Shown here: positions 11,624-23,375 of the stretch, piece by piece
How the letters are laid out: the number at the start of each line of letters is the position of its first letter
Position numbering within the stretch: the first letter of the stretch is position 1
NCBI RefSeq assembly: GCF_002099425.1
Contig: NW_018344253.1
Span: 868,001-932,000, forward strand
Direction: 5' to 3'
DNA from: Phascolarctos cinereus
Taxonomy: Eukaryota; Chordata; Mammalia; Diprotodontia; Phascolarctidae
DNA length: 64,000 bases
Program-made: the position numbers and the translations under genes
The notes under the pieces: model-generated
The model's database searches: none
Seen by the model: the letters and a program-made list of their open reading frames with translations, nothing else
What the model was told of the DNA's origin: nothing

Positions 11624-12833
11624 TGTTGCCCAGCAGAGGTCACTGTCGGTGCCTCAAGGCAAGACCTTCTCTTGGGGGTCTCCATTCCTCTACCACCCTC
11701 TCTCTCTAGTGAGTGGACAGGGTGGGAAAAAAGCTCTTGGCTCAAACAGACCAGTCTCATTAGAGATAATGAGATTAGCTCCTGAAAGTTTTAGTCCAGG
11801 ACAAAGATGCCAGTTCCACGTGGCTTCCTTTCTCTGCAAAGCTAAAAAGCAAACAAAACTTTAAAATACAAATTGTAAATAGAATGCATAAGATCCTTTG
11901 AGCCCCCAGACAATCTGTTAATCGACTAGTCAGGATGATAATCTTTTCTCCCTCTATTTAATCTAATACTTTTTTCCCCAATTACATGTAAAAAACAATT
12001 TTAACATTCTTTTTTCAAAATTTGAGTCCCAAATTCTCTCCACCCATCCCCTATCCCTATCATTGAGAAGGCAAGCAATTTCACATAGGTTATACATGTG
12101 TAGCCATGCAAAACATTTTCATGTAAGTCATGCTGTGAAAGAAAACAGACAGGAAAAAAAGAAAGTAAAGAAAAAGTATCTTTGATCTGCATTCAGGCTC
12201 CACCAGTTCTTTCTCTGGAGATGGGCAGTACCCAGGATGATGATATTCCAGCCAGCTGAATTTAGTACTATCAAATATCCATAGTTTTTCCTTACCTCAT
12301 TTCACATTTTTTATAGCAAAACATCAAACTTATTATGCCAGTGAAAGTATCTTTATCAAACTATAGTTAAAAAACAAAAACTTACTAGGCAAAAGGTTTA
12401 AAGATCCAAACAATCCTTAGTAATTAGCTTTCTCACCTACTGTTCCAGGCAAGAAAACAAAAGCGAGGGAGAATGGAATATATTTGCCTTAGTTCCAGCA
12501 ATTTCTCAAGGAAGCAAGAATTCAGTCATTGTCTGCCGGATTGTCTTAAAAAGCCAAACTACGAGTAAAAGGCTTCCAGCTGTTAAGAAATGTCTCTATC
12601 TCCTGGGAAGAGTTGTCCATCTGTGACTGCCACTTCCACCACAAGTGCACTCTCTCAAAACTCTCTTTTGGACCCTCTTCACAGAGATTTCTCCAACTCC
12701 CTCTATACCAGAAATTCCAGTCTATCTCAGGGTAAGAGCCCTCTTTTCTCTTACGTGGAAGAAACACAACTTCCAGGCTGTTTAGTCTTTCTTTGGAATC
12801 AGTGAGTCCAGCCTAGCCAGAAGGTCTATGAAA
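11624..12833. mobile_element. Unclassified insertion in L1, possibly LTR-derived
   Basis: The insert begins TGTTGCCCAGCAGAGG and is flanked by CATT on both sides (11620-11623, 12834-12837). The four-base duplication and TG start would fit a class I LTR, but a CA end is not evident. It contains a later antisense HAL1 3' end at about 11942-12225. The non-HAL1 part is about 0.9 kb with no coding potential seen. Confidence 0.45.
11942..12225 (-). mobile_element. HAL1/L1 3' end, antisense
   Basis: The reverse complement contains the end module of this family: 'AATTTTGAAAAAAGAATG', 'TTACATGTAATTGGGG' and 'TTGCATGGCTACACATGTAT'. The same module closes the elements at 19680-19850 and 52115-52305. 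Confidence 0.75.
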
Positions 12834-13040
12834 CATTGATCAGAATTCTTGATTTTTCAGAGTTGTTGCTTTTACATTGTTGGTGTTACGGTATAAATTG
12901 TTCTCCTGGTTCTGCTCAGTTTATTCTGCATCCATTCCTACATGTCTCTTGCCCTGTCAAGGCCACTGAGGGCATGGCTGGTTCTTCAGTCAGCCAGTTG
13001 TTAGATATCCCTAAATTCCCATCAATTGCCTTTATCTAAT

Positions 13041-14220
13041 AACCAATACCTAAAATCCGGGAGCCTAACTGAAGAACTGTGACAATTTGCTCAGGGACTA
13101 ACATTGGCCCATGCTTTATTGTGTTATTGGATTATTTAGAAAATTCCTTTCTATGTTGTCACATGCTTGCTAGGATTAGAGGAGTGATGACGGTGATGAT
13201 TCAGAAAAAGGACTGGGAAGCAGGATAATTTTCCAAAGGACCAAGAGCTGCACAAGAAAGGGGACAGGGAAGTGACAAAGAAATGCAAATTCTCTCAGAC
13301 ATAAAAATGCATTTCTCTTTTCCTTCCCTTCCCTTTAAGACAGAGACTTCCTGGTTGCCAAGCTAAAAACTGGGAGCAGAAAGCTACTGAGGTTAAACTG
13401 AGGCTTTGTATTCATCATATAAGTGAATGGCAGCTGATTTTTCCTTTTATTTGATTTATTAATTTTATTAATGGGGTAGACTTTCCTCTTATTTTAATGA
13501 CGTTCAATAACTATGTGGCCACAGTATGTTGAATTTTTATGTTCTGTGAATGTGAAGGGGTGAGGAGAAAGAAGGGAAGAGCTTGAACTAAAAGAAGAGG
13601 TTCCAGATGTGAGGTGGTGGGGTGTAGAATCAGAGATTCCCTGTTTTTGATGTTTTGAGCCACAGTCTATAATTTCCCTAACTAATTTCCAAATCTGGCC
13701 ACTACTACAGCGCCCCAGTTGTCTTATGGTGTTATGTACAAAGTGTTACACAAGTGACTCCATCCCAGTAGAATTCTCCCTTGCAACAAAGTACAGCCGA
13801 GCAAAACAAACACACAGACTGTTTATTTGTGAACGATCATGCATTTACCCTCCCAGCTGCTAGGGCCTCATCCCTAAAGTTATCTTGTATTCATTTCATA
13901 TGCAGTTACACACAAACATGCACATATGTTGTTTCCCCCGACAATATTTGCTCCTTGAGAGCTGGTACTATTTAACTTTTGTCTATGTAAGGGGTGATTA
14001 TGTCGTCCATTCAGGTTATTTGTATTTCCATGAGTCTGTCTAAAGGAGACAACAACAACACGAACAGAGATCTCTAGAGACTCCTCCATTCACCTTTCTG
14101 CAAGGAACACTTTGATTCCTGCCAGGAGAGGAAGCAGGAGGTTGGAACCAGAGGACACCTGCTCTGCTCTCCTTAGAAAAGACAGGGAACTGAGCTAGAA
14201 TTATATCTATCCACCCTCTT
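13041..14220. other. No gene recognised; L2-type scrap at 13945-13990
   Basis: This is mostly unique AT-rich sequence. A short 'CTCCTTGAGAGCTGGTACTA' piece resembles an L2 3' end. No exon-like segment was found on either strand. Confidence 0.55.
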
Positions 14221-14334
14221 TTATTGTTAGTCTAAGGGAAATAATTTTATAATATTATTAGTCTAGGGGAAATAGTTTTTAACTTAATGGGAAAGGAGTC
14301 CCCCAAGCTATATTTCCAAGGCTTGACTTTCTTT

Positions 14335-14505
14335 CCATCAGGTGCCAGTTCCACAAAGACCACACATAGTGAATAGAAAATAAACCCATTCATCCAAGCC
14401 AATAATAAATAGAAATCAGAGAAGGTATACAGAGATATCATCAGAGAATACACCATCAGAGTGAATAAGCTCTCCAGTTGGGAGAGATCTTAGCTCAGTC
14501 AAGAG
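14335..14505. repeat. Dispersed repeat family A, copy 1
   Basis: This aligns with 48498-48672 over about 170 bp. Shared blocks include AATAGAAATCAGAGA, then a run ending ATCA(G/A)AGAATA, then GTGAAT(A/G)AGCTCT, then GGGAGA and GCTCAG. The copies are well diverged. I could not place the family; an old LTR is one possibility. Confidence 0.6.
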
Positions 14506-14839
14506 CAAAAGACTTCCAGATCTTATCCAAAGAGAAAACTTTCCAAGATCTCCAGTAAAGCTAGCTGTACACGGGGATATGATCAAGGTGCTGGCTCCTC
14601 TATAGGTTGGCTCCTTCCAGAATCTTCCTTTTACTTCAAGGACCTCTCCCCAAAGGAAATTTAGAGTTGCATTTGTTCTCTCTCAAAGCGGGAAGGCAGA
14701 AAACCAAGATCTCTCTTCTTTCTCAAGCTCTTGCCAACATCATCCCTCACGCAGCATTGTAATCTGAGTATTGAGCAATCAATTTCCATCGATGAAGACA
14801 GTATTATACAAATGAGCTTTGAGCTACAGGTTACATTTG

Positions 14840-14905
14840 TCCCTAAAGCACCTAGAATAGTATCTGGTACACAGTGGGCACTTAATAAATACATGTTGAT
14901 TGACT
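14840..14905 (+). mobile_element. MIR/L2 3' end
   Basis: 'AAAGCACCTAGAATAGTATC' and 'GTGGGCACTTAATAAATACA' are the common 3' ends of MIR/L2 elements. Confidence 0.7.
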
Positions 14906-15002
14906 GAGGTATACTTCATTCCATACTTATAGTCTACTATCTCCCATATATGATCTCCCAAGCTTTCCTAAATTCTTCATATTCATTGTTTCTTACAACA
15001 TA

Positions 15003-15082
15003 ACAATATTACGTTACATTCATATACCACAATTTGTTCAGCCATTCCCCAATTGATGGGCACCCATTTTGTTTCTATAATG
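15003..15082 (-). mobile_element. L1 scrap, antisense
   Basis: 'TTTGTTCAGCCATTCCCCAA' and 'TTGATGGGCACCC' are the reversed ORF2 3' sequence (CPSIGEW...NKLW). Confidence 0.7.
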
Positions 15083-15124
15083 GGGGAGGGGTTGATGTGT
15101 GCACCTAGTATGTACTTAGAGTAC

Positions 15125-15300
15125 CTAGTATGGCATCTCTCCACATAGAGAAGATAAGGAGCTTACTTCCAGGAGAAACGGGATGAGGAATAAGGGAAGT
15201 GCCTTGGAGAAACTGGGGAGCACGTGTAGACATTCCACAATTGGTTCCAGTTGGCTAACCACGTGGAGAGGGGGAGGCTTTGATTGGTTTCAGGGGCATT
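15125..15300. repeat. Dispersed repeat family B, copy 1
   Basis: This aligns with 24620-24795. Shared blocks are GGCAT, then TTCC(A/T)GGAGAA, GTG(C/A)CTTGGAGA, GTAGACATTC/ATAGACATTC, GGTTCCAGTTGGC, and a G-rich segment ending near ATTGG. Unclassified, possibly LTR-derived. Confidence 0.6.
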
Positions 15301-15429
15301 CAAAAAGGCCTTGTCAGCATCAGCACTACTACCACTTTTGTTACAGTCACCCTTGGAGGATCTTGGTGACTGTTGATGGTGTCTGCTCAGAGACCACGCA
15401 GTAACCTCTGAGGCCATTTAGCCCAGAGA

Positions 15430-16440
15430 ATGGAGCTCAGTACTTAGCCTCTGTGTTTGCTCTGTTCTGTTCTAGGTAGAGGGAATGAAGCATCATGGGA
15501 TATGGAGGGTGCCTCAGTCTGTAAGTTTATTGGCCAGGTTTTGTAGGCACCAGAATCAATGCCCTTAGGAGCAAAAATAGATTGTCTGTACTCATACTAG
15601 TAGAGGTTAAGATGAAGACTCATCCTCACATACAAATGTGGACTTGATAGAGCCAATTCTGTGTAGAAACTGAGCTAAGTTTTTAGCTTAGTCTCCACTG
15701 TGGGTGAGGTGATATAACGAAGATTATGGATTGAGAAAAATGTATGTTTACTTTTGCTATATCTTTGATGTCAATATTCCTAATCAATGTTAAGTGTTTA
15801 AATGGAGCTAGGTGTTGGTCACAGGCCCTAATAATATGAGGAACAGAGTCAATGGGAGCTCAAGCCAATGACAACAGAAAAAAAAAAACCATCCCAACCC
15901 CTCAGGGGCCACATGAAGCAACCTGGCTCTGGGAGAGGGATCTAGAGTGTACACGTTCTAATTCCAATTCTTTGCTAGGTTTTGCTTTTCACATGGTATT
16001 TTCCAATTCATGAAGCACTTCTCTAGATTATCCCTTCTTTGATTGTGTCCTTCCCTGCTCATATAATCTTCTTGAAGCAACATTATGAAAATATTACTTT
16101 TTTCCTCAGAAATCTTCAGTCGCTCACCATTGCCAACAGGATCAAGTCCAAATGCCTTCACCTGGCATTTAGCCCTCTATTTCAACCTATCTCATACTAC
16201 TGTCCTTCATACATTCGATGTGCTTGTTAAACTAGATAACTTTCCATCCTTTATCCTCCTCTCATCTATTTCCCATCCCTTATATTTCCTCTGCTTTTAT
16301 GCCTTTGTCATATTGAATGAACTCTACCTTCCCATTTCCATCTTTGGAAGTTCCTCTTTCCCAAGCCCAACTCAGATGAGAACTTTCCCCATTTCCTTTT
16401 CTACCATCTCCCTATTTGCAAGTGAAAGTTACATGTCATT
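15430..16440 (+). mobile_element. Unique sequence followed by L2-like remnant (~16110-16440)
   Basis: The right part reads like an L2 3' region ('AGTCGCTCACCATTGCCAAC', 'AAGTCCAAATGCCTTCACCT', 'GGCATTTAGCCC'). The left part (15430-16100) shows nothing recognisable. The open frames at 16039-16495 fall within this remnant. Confidence 0.5.
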
Positions 16441-16452
16441 CCTTAAATTTTT

Positions 16453-16609
16453 GTTTTGTTTTGTTTTGGTTTTTTCGGTTAGGCAACAGGGCTAAGTGAC
16501 TTGCCGAGGGTCATACAGCTAGTGTCAAGTGTCTGATGCCAGTTTTGACCTCAGGTCCTTCTGAATCCAGGGCCAGTGCTCTATCCACTGCGCCACCTAG
16601 CTGCCCCTC
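16453..16609 (-). mobile_element. tRNA-related SINE (WSINE1-like), antisense
   Basis: A T-rich head leads to 'CAGGGCTAAGTGACTTGCC' and the end CCACCTAGCTGCCCC. The duplication TTCCTTAAATTTTT flanks it (16439-16452 and 16610-16623). Confidence 0.9.
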
Positions 16610-16748
16610 TTCCTTAAATTTTTAAAAAACATTTTGTCTGAGCTTTGTCTCTGCACTTAATCTCACTCTCTCTTGTTACTTGTGGACTTGGTCTTCCTCC
16701 ACTAGATTGTAAGCTTCTGAAAGGTAAGGTCTGTTTCCTAATTAGCAA

Positions 16749-16782
16749 CATTAATAATGTTGTTGCCACAACATTATTAATG
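16749..16782. repeat. Perfect 15-bp hairpin
   Basis: The arms CATTAATAATGTTGT and ACAACATTATTAATG are exact reverse complements around the 4-base loop TGCC. Confidence 0.85.
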
Positions 16783-17155
16783 GGAGAACTTAACACTCTA
16801 TTTTGAGTAAGAATGTAAGTAAAGTAGAAAGATAAATTAGAAAGAAAGAAGTTACAGAATTGAACAGACTGATGGAAAAATTAACTTCAATAGCTCTAGG
16901 GAAAGAACCGAATGGGTTTATTAGATGAATGAGTTCCTTCAAACTCAAATCTTCACAGACCATTAAGAATGGCTCATAAAGAATACTTTTTGAAAAGAAT
17001 ATTAAAAAATGTAAAAAAAGGAAAAATTTTAAACATTACTTTCATGGGTCATAGGACAATTATAATATAGATGACAAAGAATAATGTAATCAAAAGATGC
17101 AGGCTGAACTAAAAATTACTTGTTTACCAATGATTGGGTCAAGAGCAAATTACCA

Positions 17156-20080
17156 GGGGCAGAGCCAAGATGGCAGAGTGAAAGCCATGACTTGCTTGAG
17201 CTCTCCCCCAAACCCCTCCAAATACCCACCCAAAAAATGGCTCTAAACAAATTCTAAAGCAGCAGAACCCACAAGAAGACAGAGTAAAACAAATTTCCAG
17301 CCCAAGACAGCCTGGATGGTTGATCGGAAAGGCATATTGCGCGGGATGGGGAGAGGAATGCAGTTAGGCATGGGTGCGCAGGCCACAGCGAACCTAGAGC
17401 AGGCCTCAGAGGACTGAATCACAGGCAGCTGTGGTGGCTTCCAGACTCCTCAATCCACAAACACTAAAGACAATTTAGAAGGTCAGTGGGAAAAGTCTGG
17501 TTTTGCAGTGAGAGAAGAGCTAGGTCAGAGCCAGTTCCAGACCTCAGAGCATGGGTGCCAGGCGGTGGCTGTGTCCTGAGCTTCCGGCCACAGACTGAGG
17601 GGGAATTGTGGCTGATCAGAGGGGGACTGCAGGGATCTCTTTGCTGTGCTGAGGCAGGAATCTCTTGCTTTGCCCGTGCTTGGATCTGGGTCACAGTTCT
17701 GGTGGTGGTCCTGGGGTGAGGAGGAGTGATGGCGCGATGGAGCTTGTAGTGGCTGTGGAGAGGAAACTCCTCACAGTTCCAAGACAGAAAAGACTGCTTG
17801 TGGCCAGTCACTCAAAGACCAGAGCTCAGGCCAGGAAAAGAGTAAACACCTCGACCCTTATCATACCACCTTGGAAGAACTGAAAATTTACAGGTCCCTG
17901 CAAGTATCTCTGAAAACAGCTATACAAACCCCCAAAGCTTGGGACAGTACATTCTCCACATTGGAAGCAGACTTTTACCTTAACAAAGAGTTTAAAACTC
18001 AAGTAGTTGGCTGGGATCATGAGCAAACCTCGCAAAAAGTCAGACTATATTATCTTACTTTGGTGACAAAGAAGATCAAAACATACAACCAGAAGAAGAC
18101 AACAAAGTCAAAGCTCCCATCCAAAGCCTCCAAGAAAAATATGAATCAGTCCCAGGCCTTGGAAGAGCTCAAAAGGGATTTTGAGAAGCAAGTAAGAGAA
18201 GTAGAGGAAAAACTGGGAAGAGAAATGAGAGTGATGCAAGAAAATCATGAAAAACAAGTCAACAGCTTGCTAAAGGAGACCCAAAAAAATACTGAAGAAA
18301 ATAACACCTTAAAAAATAGCCTAACCCAAATGGCAAAAGAGGTCCAAAAAGCCAATGAGGAGAAGAATGCCCTAAAAAGCAAAATTGGCCAAATGGAAAA
18401 GGAAGTCCAAAAGCTTACTGAAGAAAATACTTCCTTAAAAATTAGAATAGAGCAATTGGAAGATAGTGACTTTATGAGAAATCAACACAGTAGAACAAAT
18501 CCAAAAGAATGAAAAATTAGAAAACAATGTGAAATATCTCATTGGAAAAACAACTGACCTGGAAAATAGATCCAGGAGAGAGAATTTAAAAATTATTGGA
18601 CTATCTGAAAGCCATGATCAAAAAAAGAGCCTAGACATCATCTTTCAAGAAATTATCAAGGAAAACTGCCCTGATATTTTAGAACCAGAGGGCAAAATAG
18701 AAATTGAAAGAATCCACAGATCTCCTCCTGAAAGAGATCCCCAAAGGAAAACTCCTAGGAATATTGTAGCCAAATTCCAGAGTTCCCAGGTCAAGGAGAA
18801 AATATTACAAGCAGCCAGAAAGAAACAATTCAAGTATTGGAAACACAATCAGGATAACACAAGATTTAGCAGCTTCTACATTAAGGGACCGGAGGGCATG
18901 GAATATAATATTCTGGAGGGCAAAGGAGATAGGATTACAACCAAGAATCACCTACCCAGCAAAACTGAGTATAATCCTTCAGGGGAAAAAATGGTCATTC
19001 AGTGAAATAGAGGACTTTCAAGCATTCTGATGAAAAGACAGAGCTGAATAGAAAATTTGACTTTCAAATACAAGACTCAAGTGGAACATGAAGAGGTAAA
19101 CAGGAAAGAGAAATCATAAGAGACTTATTAAGGTTGAACTGTTTACATTCCTGCATGGAAAGACGATATTTATAATTCATGAGACCTTTGTCAGTATTAG
19201 GGTAGTTGGAGGGAAAAAATTAAATATATGTATATAGATAGAGATAGAGATAGAGACAGAGGGCACAGGGTGAGTTGAAGATGAAGGGGTCATATCTGGA
19301 GAATAAAATTAAGAGATGAAAGAGGATTATACTGGGAGAAGGAAAAGGGAGAGGTAGAATGGGGTAATTATCTCACAAAAAAAACAGAAAAGAAAAGGTC
19401 TTACAGTGGAGGGGAAACAGGGGAAGGTGAGAGGGAATGAGTGAATCTTATTCTCATAGGATTTGGCTTAAGGAGGGAATATATACACACTCAATTGGGT
19501 ATGGAAATCTGTCTTACCCTACAGGAAAATAGGGGAGAAGAGGCAAGAGAGCAGGGTGATAGAGAGGAGGGCAGATGGGAAAGGGGTAATCAGAAGCAAA
19601 CTTCTGAGAGGGCAGGGTCAAAAGAAAGAATAGAATAAATGGGGGGGCAGGATAGGATTAAGGGAAATAGAGTTAGTTTTTCACAACTATGGAAGTGTTT
19701 TGCATAACTGCATGTGTATAACCTATATTGAGTTGCTTGCCTTTTCAATGAGGGTGGATGGGGAGGGAGGAAGGGAGAAAATTTGGAACCCAAAGTTTTA
19801 AAAAAATGTTTAAAATAAATGTTTTCACATGCAACTGGGAAATAAGAAATACAGGAAATGGGTACAGAAGTCTATCCTGCCCTACAGGAAAAAAGAAGGG
19901 AAGGGGATAAGAGAAGGGGGGAGAGAGATAGAAAGGAGGGCAGACTAGGGGAAGAGATATTCAGAATGCATGCCATCTTGGGGTAGGGGTAGGGGCAAGA
20001 TGGGGTGAAAATTTGGAACTCAAAATCTTGTGGAAGTAAATGTTGAAAACTAAAAATAAATACATTTAAAATTTTTAAGA
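17156..20080 (+). mobile_element. HAL1 (half-L1) element, apparently full length
   Basis: It starts GGGGCAGAGCCAAGATGG, an L1-type 5' end. An ORF1-like protein follows in two frames: 17871-18512 (a long coiled coil, e.g. LKRDFEKQVREVEEKL, LTEENTSLKIRIEQLED) and about 18486-19005 (RRM-type LENRSRRENLKIIGL, then KTPRNIVAKFQSSQVKEKIL). One frameshift near 18480 separates them and a second precedes the C-terminal domain. No ORF2 follows; a long purine-rich 3' UTR does, with a partly repeated tail. The 15-bp flanks AAGAGCAAATTACCA (17141-17155) and AAGAACAAATTACCA (20081-20095) are the target-site duplication. ORF1-only L1 derivatives are known as HAL1. Confidence 0.85.
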
Positions 20081-20095
20081 AAGAACAAATTACCA

Positions 20096-21192
20096 AAAAA
20101 AATGAAAAATTAATTACATCAAAGATAATGTCAATGCGGTTACAAGACATGAAAATGTATGGAATGAAGCTAAACAGTTATTAAAAGAAAATTTATTTCC
20201 ATGAATGCTTATATTGACAAAAAAGAAAATTATTAATAAGCTGACTGTGCAGTTAAAAAAGCATTAAATGAATATATCCAAAATGAGCATAAAATAAGAG
20301 ATTACTAAAATCCAAGAGGAAATGGATAGAATTGAAAATTCAAATAACACATTCCATAAACAACTGGATAAATAGACACAATAAAGTTAGTTTTTAAAAG
20401 GTGGACACACTTTGTGTGGGATGCAACTCAAAAATAAAACAAAACACAGAGGTGTACAAGGAGAAACAGAAAGTTAGTTTATCATAGCTATAATTATTAT
20501 TATTTCAAATCTCGAGATTTGGGTGTCCCTCCATCAGTCCGTCAGTAAGCTCTGATGGCAGGAGACCGCCCACAGAGGTAGAAATCAGCTTATATAACCC
20601 TGAAAACTCAGTTCCCCCTCCCTCACAGCTGTCCATTAACTCGGCTCACAATCTCACAGGCCAGACTCTAACATAGGACAAAGGACATAGTATACATCTC
20701 TATATTTCTTAGTTTGTTGAGAAAATGTCAAAAAAAGCAATTAAAAGACATGTGCAGTAGGAAGTTAATTTACAACTGTTTTGGAAGGTTTTAGGGATTG
20801 AACAGACAATGTTGGGAACAGGGAGACATCTAAATCAAATCCTGTCAAAAGGGAGACAAGGGAGCTCAAAGAACCTAGGGTTTCCTGAGACTGGTAGAAG
20901 AATATGAGACAAAAAAGAAAACACATCTGCATAAGGTCAAAGGCCAGGTCAGGGCCTTAACAATTAGACAAATTTCCACAACCAATGTCTGGCGCCAAGA
21001 AAAATAATGATCTTACAGAAATCTATACTGAACCCTATGTCACCTCCTGGACCCAATACCAGATCCAGAATAGTCTTGTCCCAAATCTTAATTACACTGA
21101 GAAGTCTTCACAATGATATTCCATACAACCTGATAAACCATTAACTAAATTAGTCAAAGACAAGAGATAGAAAAAATAAATTATCAAAATAA
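20096..21192 (+). mobile_element. Old L1 ORF2 remnant, split by an LTR
   Basis: The left part (20096-20412) ends with codons reading like the L1 'SWFFEKV' region. The right part (21132-21192) reads DKPLTKLVKDKR, matching 'DRPLARLIKKKRE' of L1 ORF2 before the reverse transcriptase. The two are co-linear when the LTR is removed. AT-rich sequence at about 16860-17140, left of the HAL1, may be the same copy. Confidence 0.6.
20413..21127 (-). mobile_element. Solo LTR, class I-like endogenous retrovirus
   Basis: A 715-bp block starts TGTGTGG and ends CCATACA, inverted repeats agreeing at 6 of 7 positions. Flanks are ACTT (20409-20412) and ACCT (21128-21131). A four-base duplication is typical of class I (gamma-like) elements. 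On the - strand a TATA-like TTATATAAGC lies at about 20592-20601. No viral genes are present. It is younger than the L1 ORF2 remnant it splits. Confidence 0.7.
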
Positions 21193-21435
21193 AAGTGTTC
21201 CAACACATCATATATCCCAGCTTGTTTAGCCATTCCGCAATTGATGGGCATCCTCTCGATTTCTAATTCTTAGCTGCCACAAAAAAAAAAAAGAGCTGCT
21301 ATGGATATTTTTGTACAAATAGGTCCTTCTCCCCTGTTTTTTAATGTCTTCAGGATATAGACCTAGCTGTGCTATTGCTGGATCAAAGAGTATGTATGAT
21401 TTTATAGCCCTTTGGGCATACAAACTCAGGTCTCT
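21193..21435 (-). mobile_element. L1 3' fragment, antisense
   Basis: 'TTGTTTAGCCATTCCGCAAT', 'TTTTGTACAAATAGGTCC' and 'TTTATAGCCCTTTGGGCATA' are reversed L1 ORF2 3' sequence. Confidence 0.8.
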
Positions 21436-21727
21436 TAATCCTTAGACTCTTCCCCCAAGCTGACAATTGTCAATGGCTTAACTCAGTGATCACCAATTTT
21501 TTGAAAGCTGCAATAAAAATAGGTTTGTTGTCTTGAAAAAATTAAAAATAAATTTAAAAAGAAGGGGAAAATCACAGAGAATGCAATTATAAACTAAGAA
21601 AACAAAAATAATGGCTAAATAACTACAAAAATATAAAATACCCAAAACATAAATAAGGGCTAGATAACCTAAATAAACCATTATAATACAATAGTTTGCA
21701 GTATTTGGAGTTGAAATCCAACTCTTT

Positions 21728-21870
21728 TTTTTTTTTAGGCAATTGGGGTTAAGTGACCTGCCCAGGGCCACACAGCTAGTGTCAAGTGTTTGGTCTGAGG
21801 CTGGATTTGAACTCAGGTCTTCCTGACTTCAGGGCCGGTGCTCTAACCACTGCGCCACCTAGCTGACCCT
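21728..21870 (-). mobile_element. tRNA-related SINE (WSINE1-like), antisense
   Basis: Poly-T, 'GGCAATTGGGGTTAAGTGAC' and the end CCACCTAGCTGACCC. The flanks GAAATCCAACTC and CAAATCTAGCTC are a diverged duplication. Confidence 0.85.
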
Positions 21871-22699
21871 CAAATCTAGCTCTTAAGATGATACAGAACT
21901 GTTCTACGATATAAAACTGAAATACTTGGGCTTATTATTTGTTAAATTTATTTTCAAGTTCACTGTTCTTAATTTTCAAAGTGCACGAATGGAACATTTT
22001 ATACTTATTTTACCTCTTTCAGTCTCTTGCCCAGCTTTTAGTAGGTCAGGATTCAGGGGAAGTAAGAGTCAGATTTCACCTATTCATGGAGAAAGCACCA
22101 GGGTGGTAACTCATGGTTAATTCCTTCAGAGGCTGAGGGGTCTGTTTGATGTGGTCTGGGTTTCCAGTGAGGTTCTACTGGGGGAGGGGATACAGCATAG
22201 GACTCTCTTCTCCTGGTGGGGGAAGTATTTCTCTGGGACAGATCCAGAGAATGTCTGCTCATTATTCAAACTCCATGTGCTTCTTCTTTACAGTACCCAT
22301 TTCCGTGTGCGCACACACACACACACAAACATTCTTTCAGTTTCTGCTTTTCTCCACTAGGTGGAAGAGATGCAGTTTATTTTGTTCACGTGTGTTATCT
22401 TTCTTGCCTAATGCTAAAGGAATCTGCTTTTATTGTCCCAAGGAGTTGATTCTCAAGAGACTAAAGGATTAAACTTTTGACATCTCTTCCTAATCACCTG
22501 AGTACAAAACAACCATTAGTAACTATAAGTACAGCCTGATGCTTACCACTATGGGCAACTGAGAGTGGAAGGGAGCTTTGCTCAGGGGAATCAACTCATA
22601 AAGAATTAGTCAAATAAATCAGAGGGGGAAAAAATAACCATTTGAAGATAATGATTAAAAAAAGGAAAGAATATACAAAAATTTACATGATGTAGCAAA

Positions 22700-23375
22700 A
22701 GTGGTCCTCAACCACTGCTAGGTCTATATCCCAAAGAGATCATAAAAAAATGAAAAGGACCCACATATACAAAAATATTTATAGCAGCTCTTCCTCTGGT
22801 GGCAAAGAATTGGAAATTGAGGGGATGCCCATCAATTGAGGAATGGCTGAACAAGCTGTGGTATATGAATGTAAGGGAATACTATTGTGCTATAAGAAAT
22901 GATGAGAAGGCAGATTTCAGAAAAACCTGGAAAGACATGTATGAACTGATGCTGAGTGAAATGAGCAGAACCAGGAAAACATTATACACAGTAACAGCAA
23001 CATGATTGATCTAGCTCTTCTGAGCAATACAATGGCCCAAGACAATTCCAAAAGATTATTGATAGAAAATGCTACCTATATCCAGAGAAGGAACTGATGG
23101 AGTGTCAATGCAGATTGAAGCATATACTCTTTTCACTTTTTTTTTCATTTTTTGTGGGTTTTTTTTCCTTTTGTTCTATTTCTTCTTTCACAACATGACT
23201 AATGTGGAAATATGTTTTATATTATTATACATATACAACCTATATCAGATTGCTTGCCATCTTGGGGAGGGGGGAAGGAAGGGAGGGAGAGAGAAAAACT
23301 TGGAAATCAAAATCTCTCAAAAAATGAATGTTAAAAATTGTCTTTACATGTAATTGGAAAAAATACTAAAAAAAA
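22700..23375 (+). mobile_element. 5'-truncated L1 (ORF2 C-terminus and 3' UTR)
   Basis: The frame at 22799-23005 reads AKNWKLRGCPSIEEWLNKLW, then NVREYYCAIRNDEKADFRKT. A 3' UTR ends in an A-rich tail near 23370. Upstream, 21871-22690 shows only a short (CA)n at about 22312-22326. Confidence 0.88.

Larger units (their letters stand above)
11372..13040 (-). mobile_element. L1 3' region, antisense, split by a 1.2-kb insert
   Basis: 11372-11619 reads as antisense L1 3' UTR (for example 'AAACAAATTCCCACATCCTC' and a 'CATCACCTCTTTGGCAGAAG' block). The same L1 resumes at 12838 with GATCAGAATTCTTGATTTTT and 'ATAAATTGTTCTCCTGGTTC'. The copy at 26430-27224 has the same order without the insert. Confidence 0.75.

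Noticed and set aside
20990-20996. TGGCGCC as a retroviral primer-binding site
   Set aside because: Only seven bases match a Lys-type site and it falls inside the LTR block defined by its ends and flanks, not after it.
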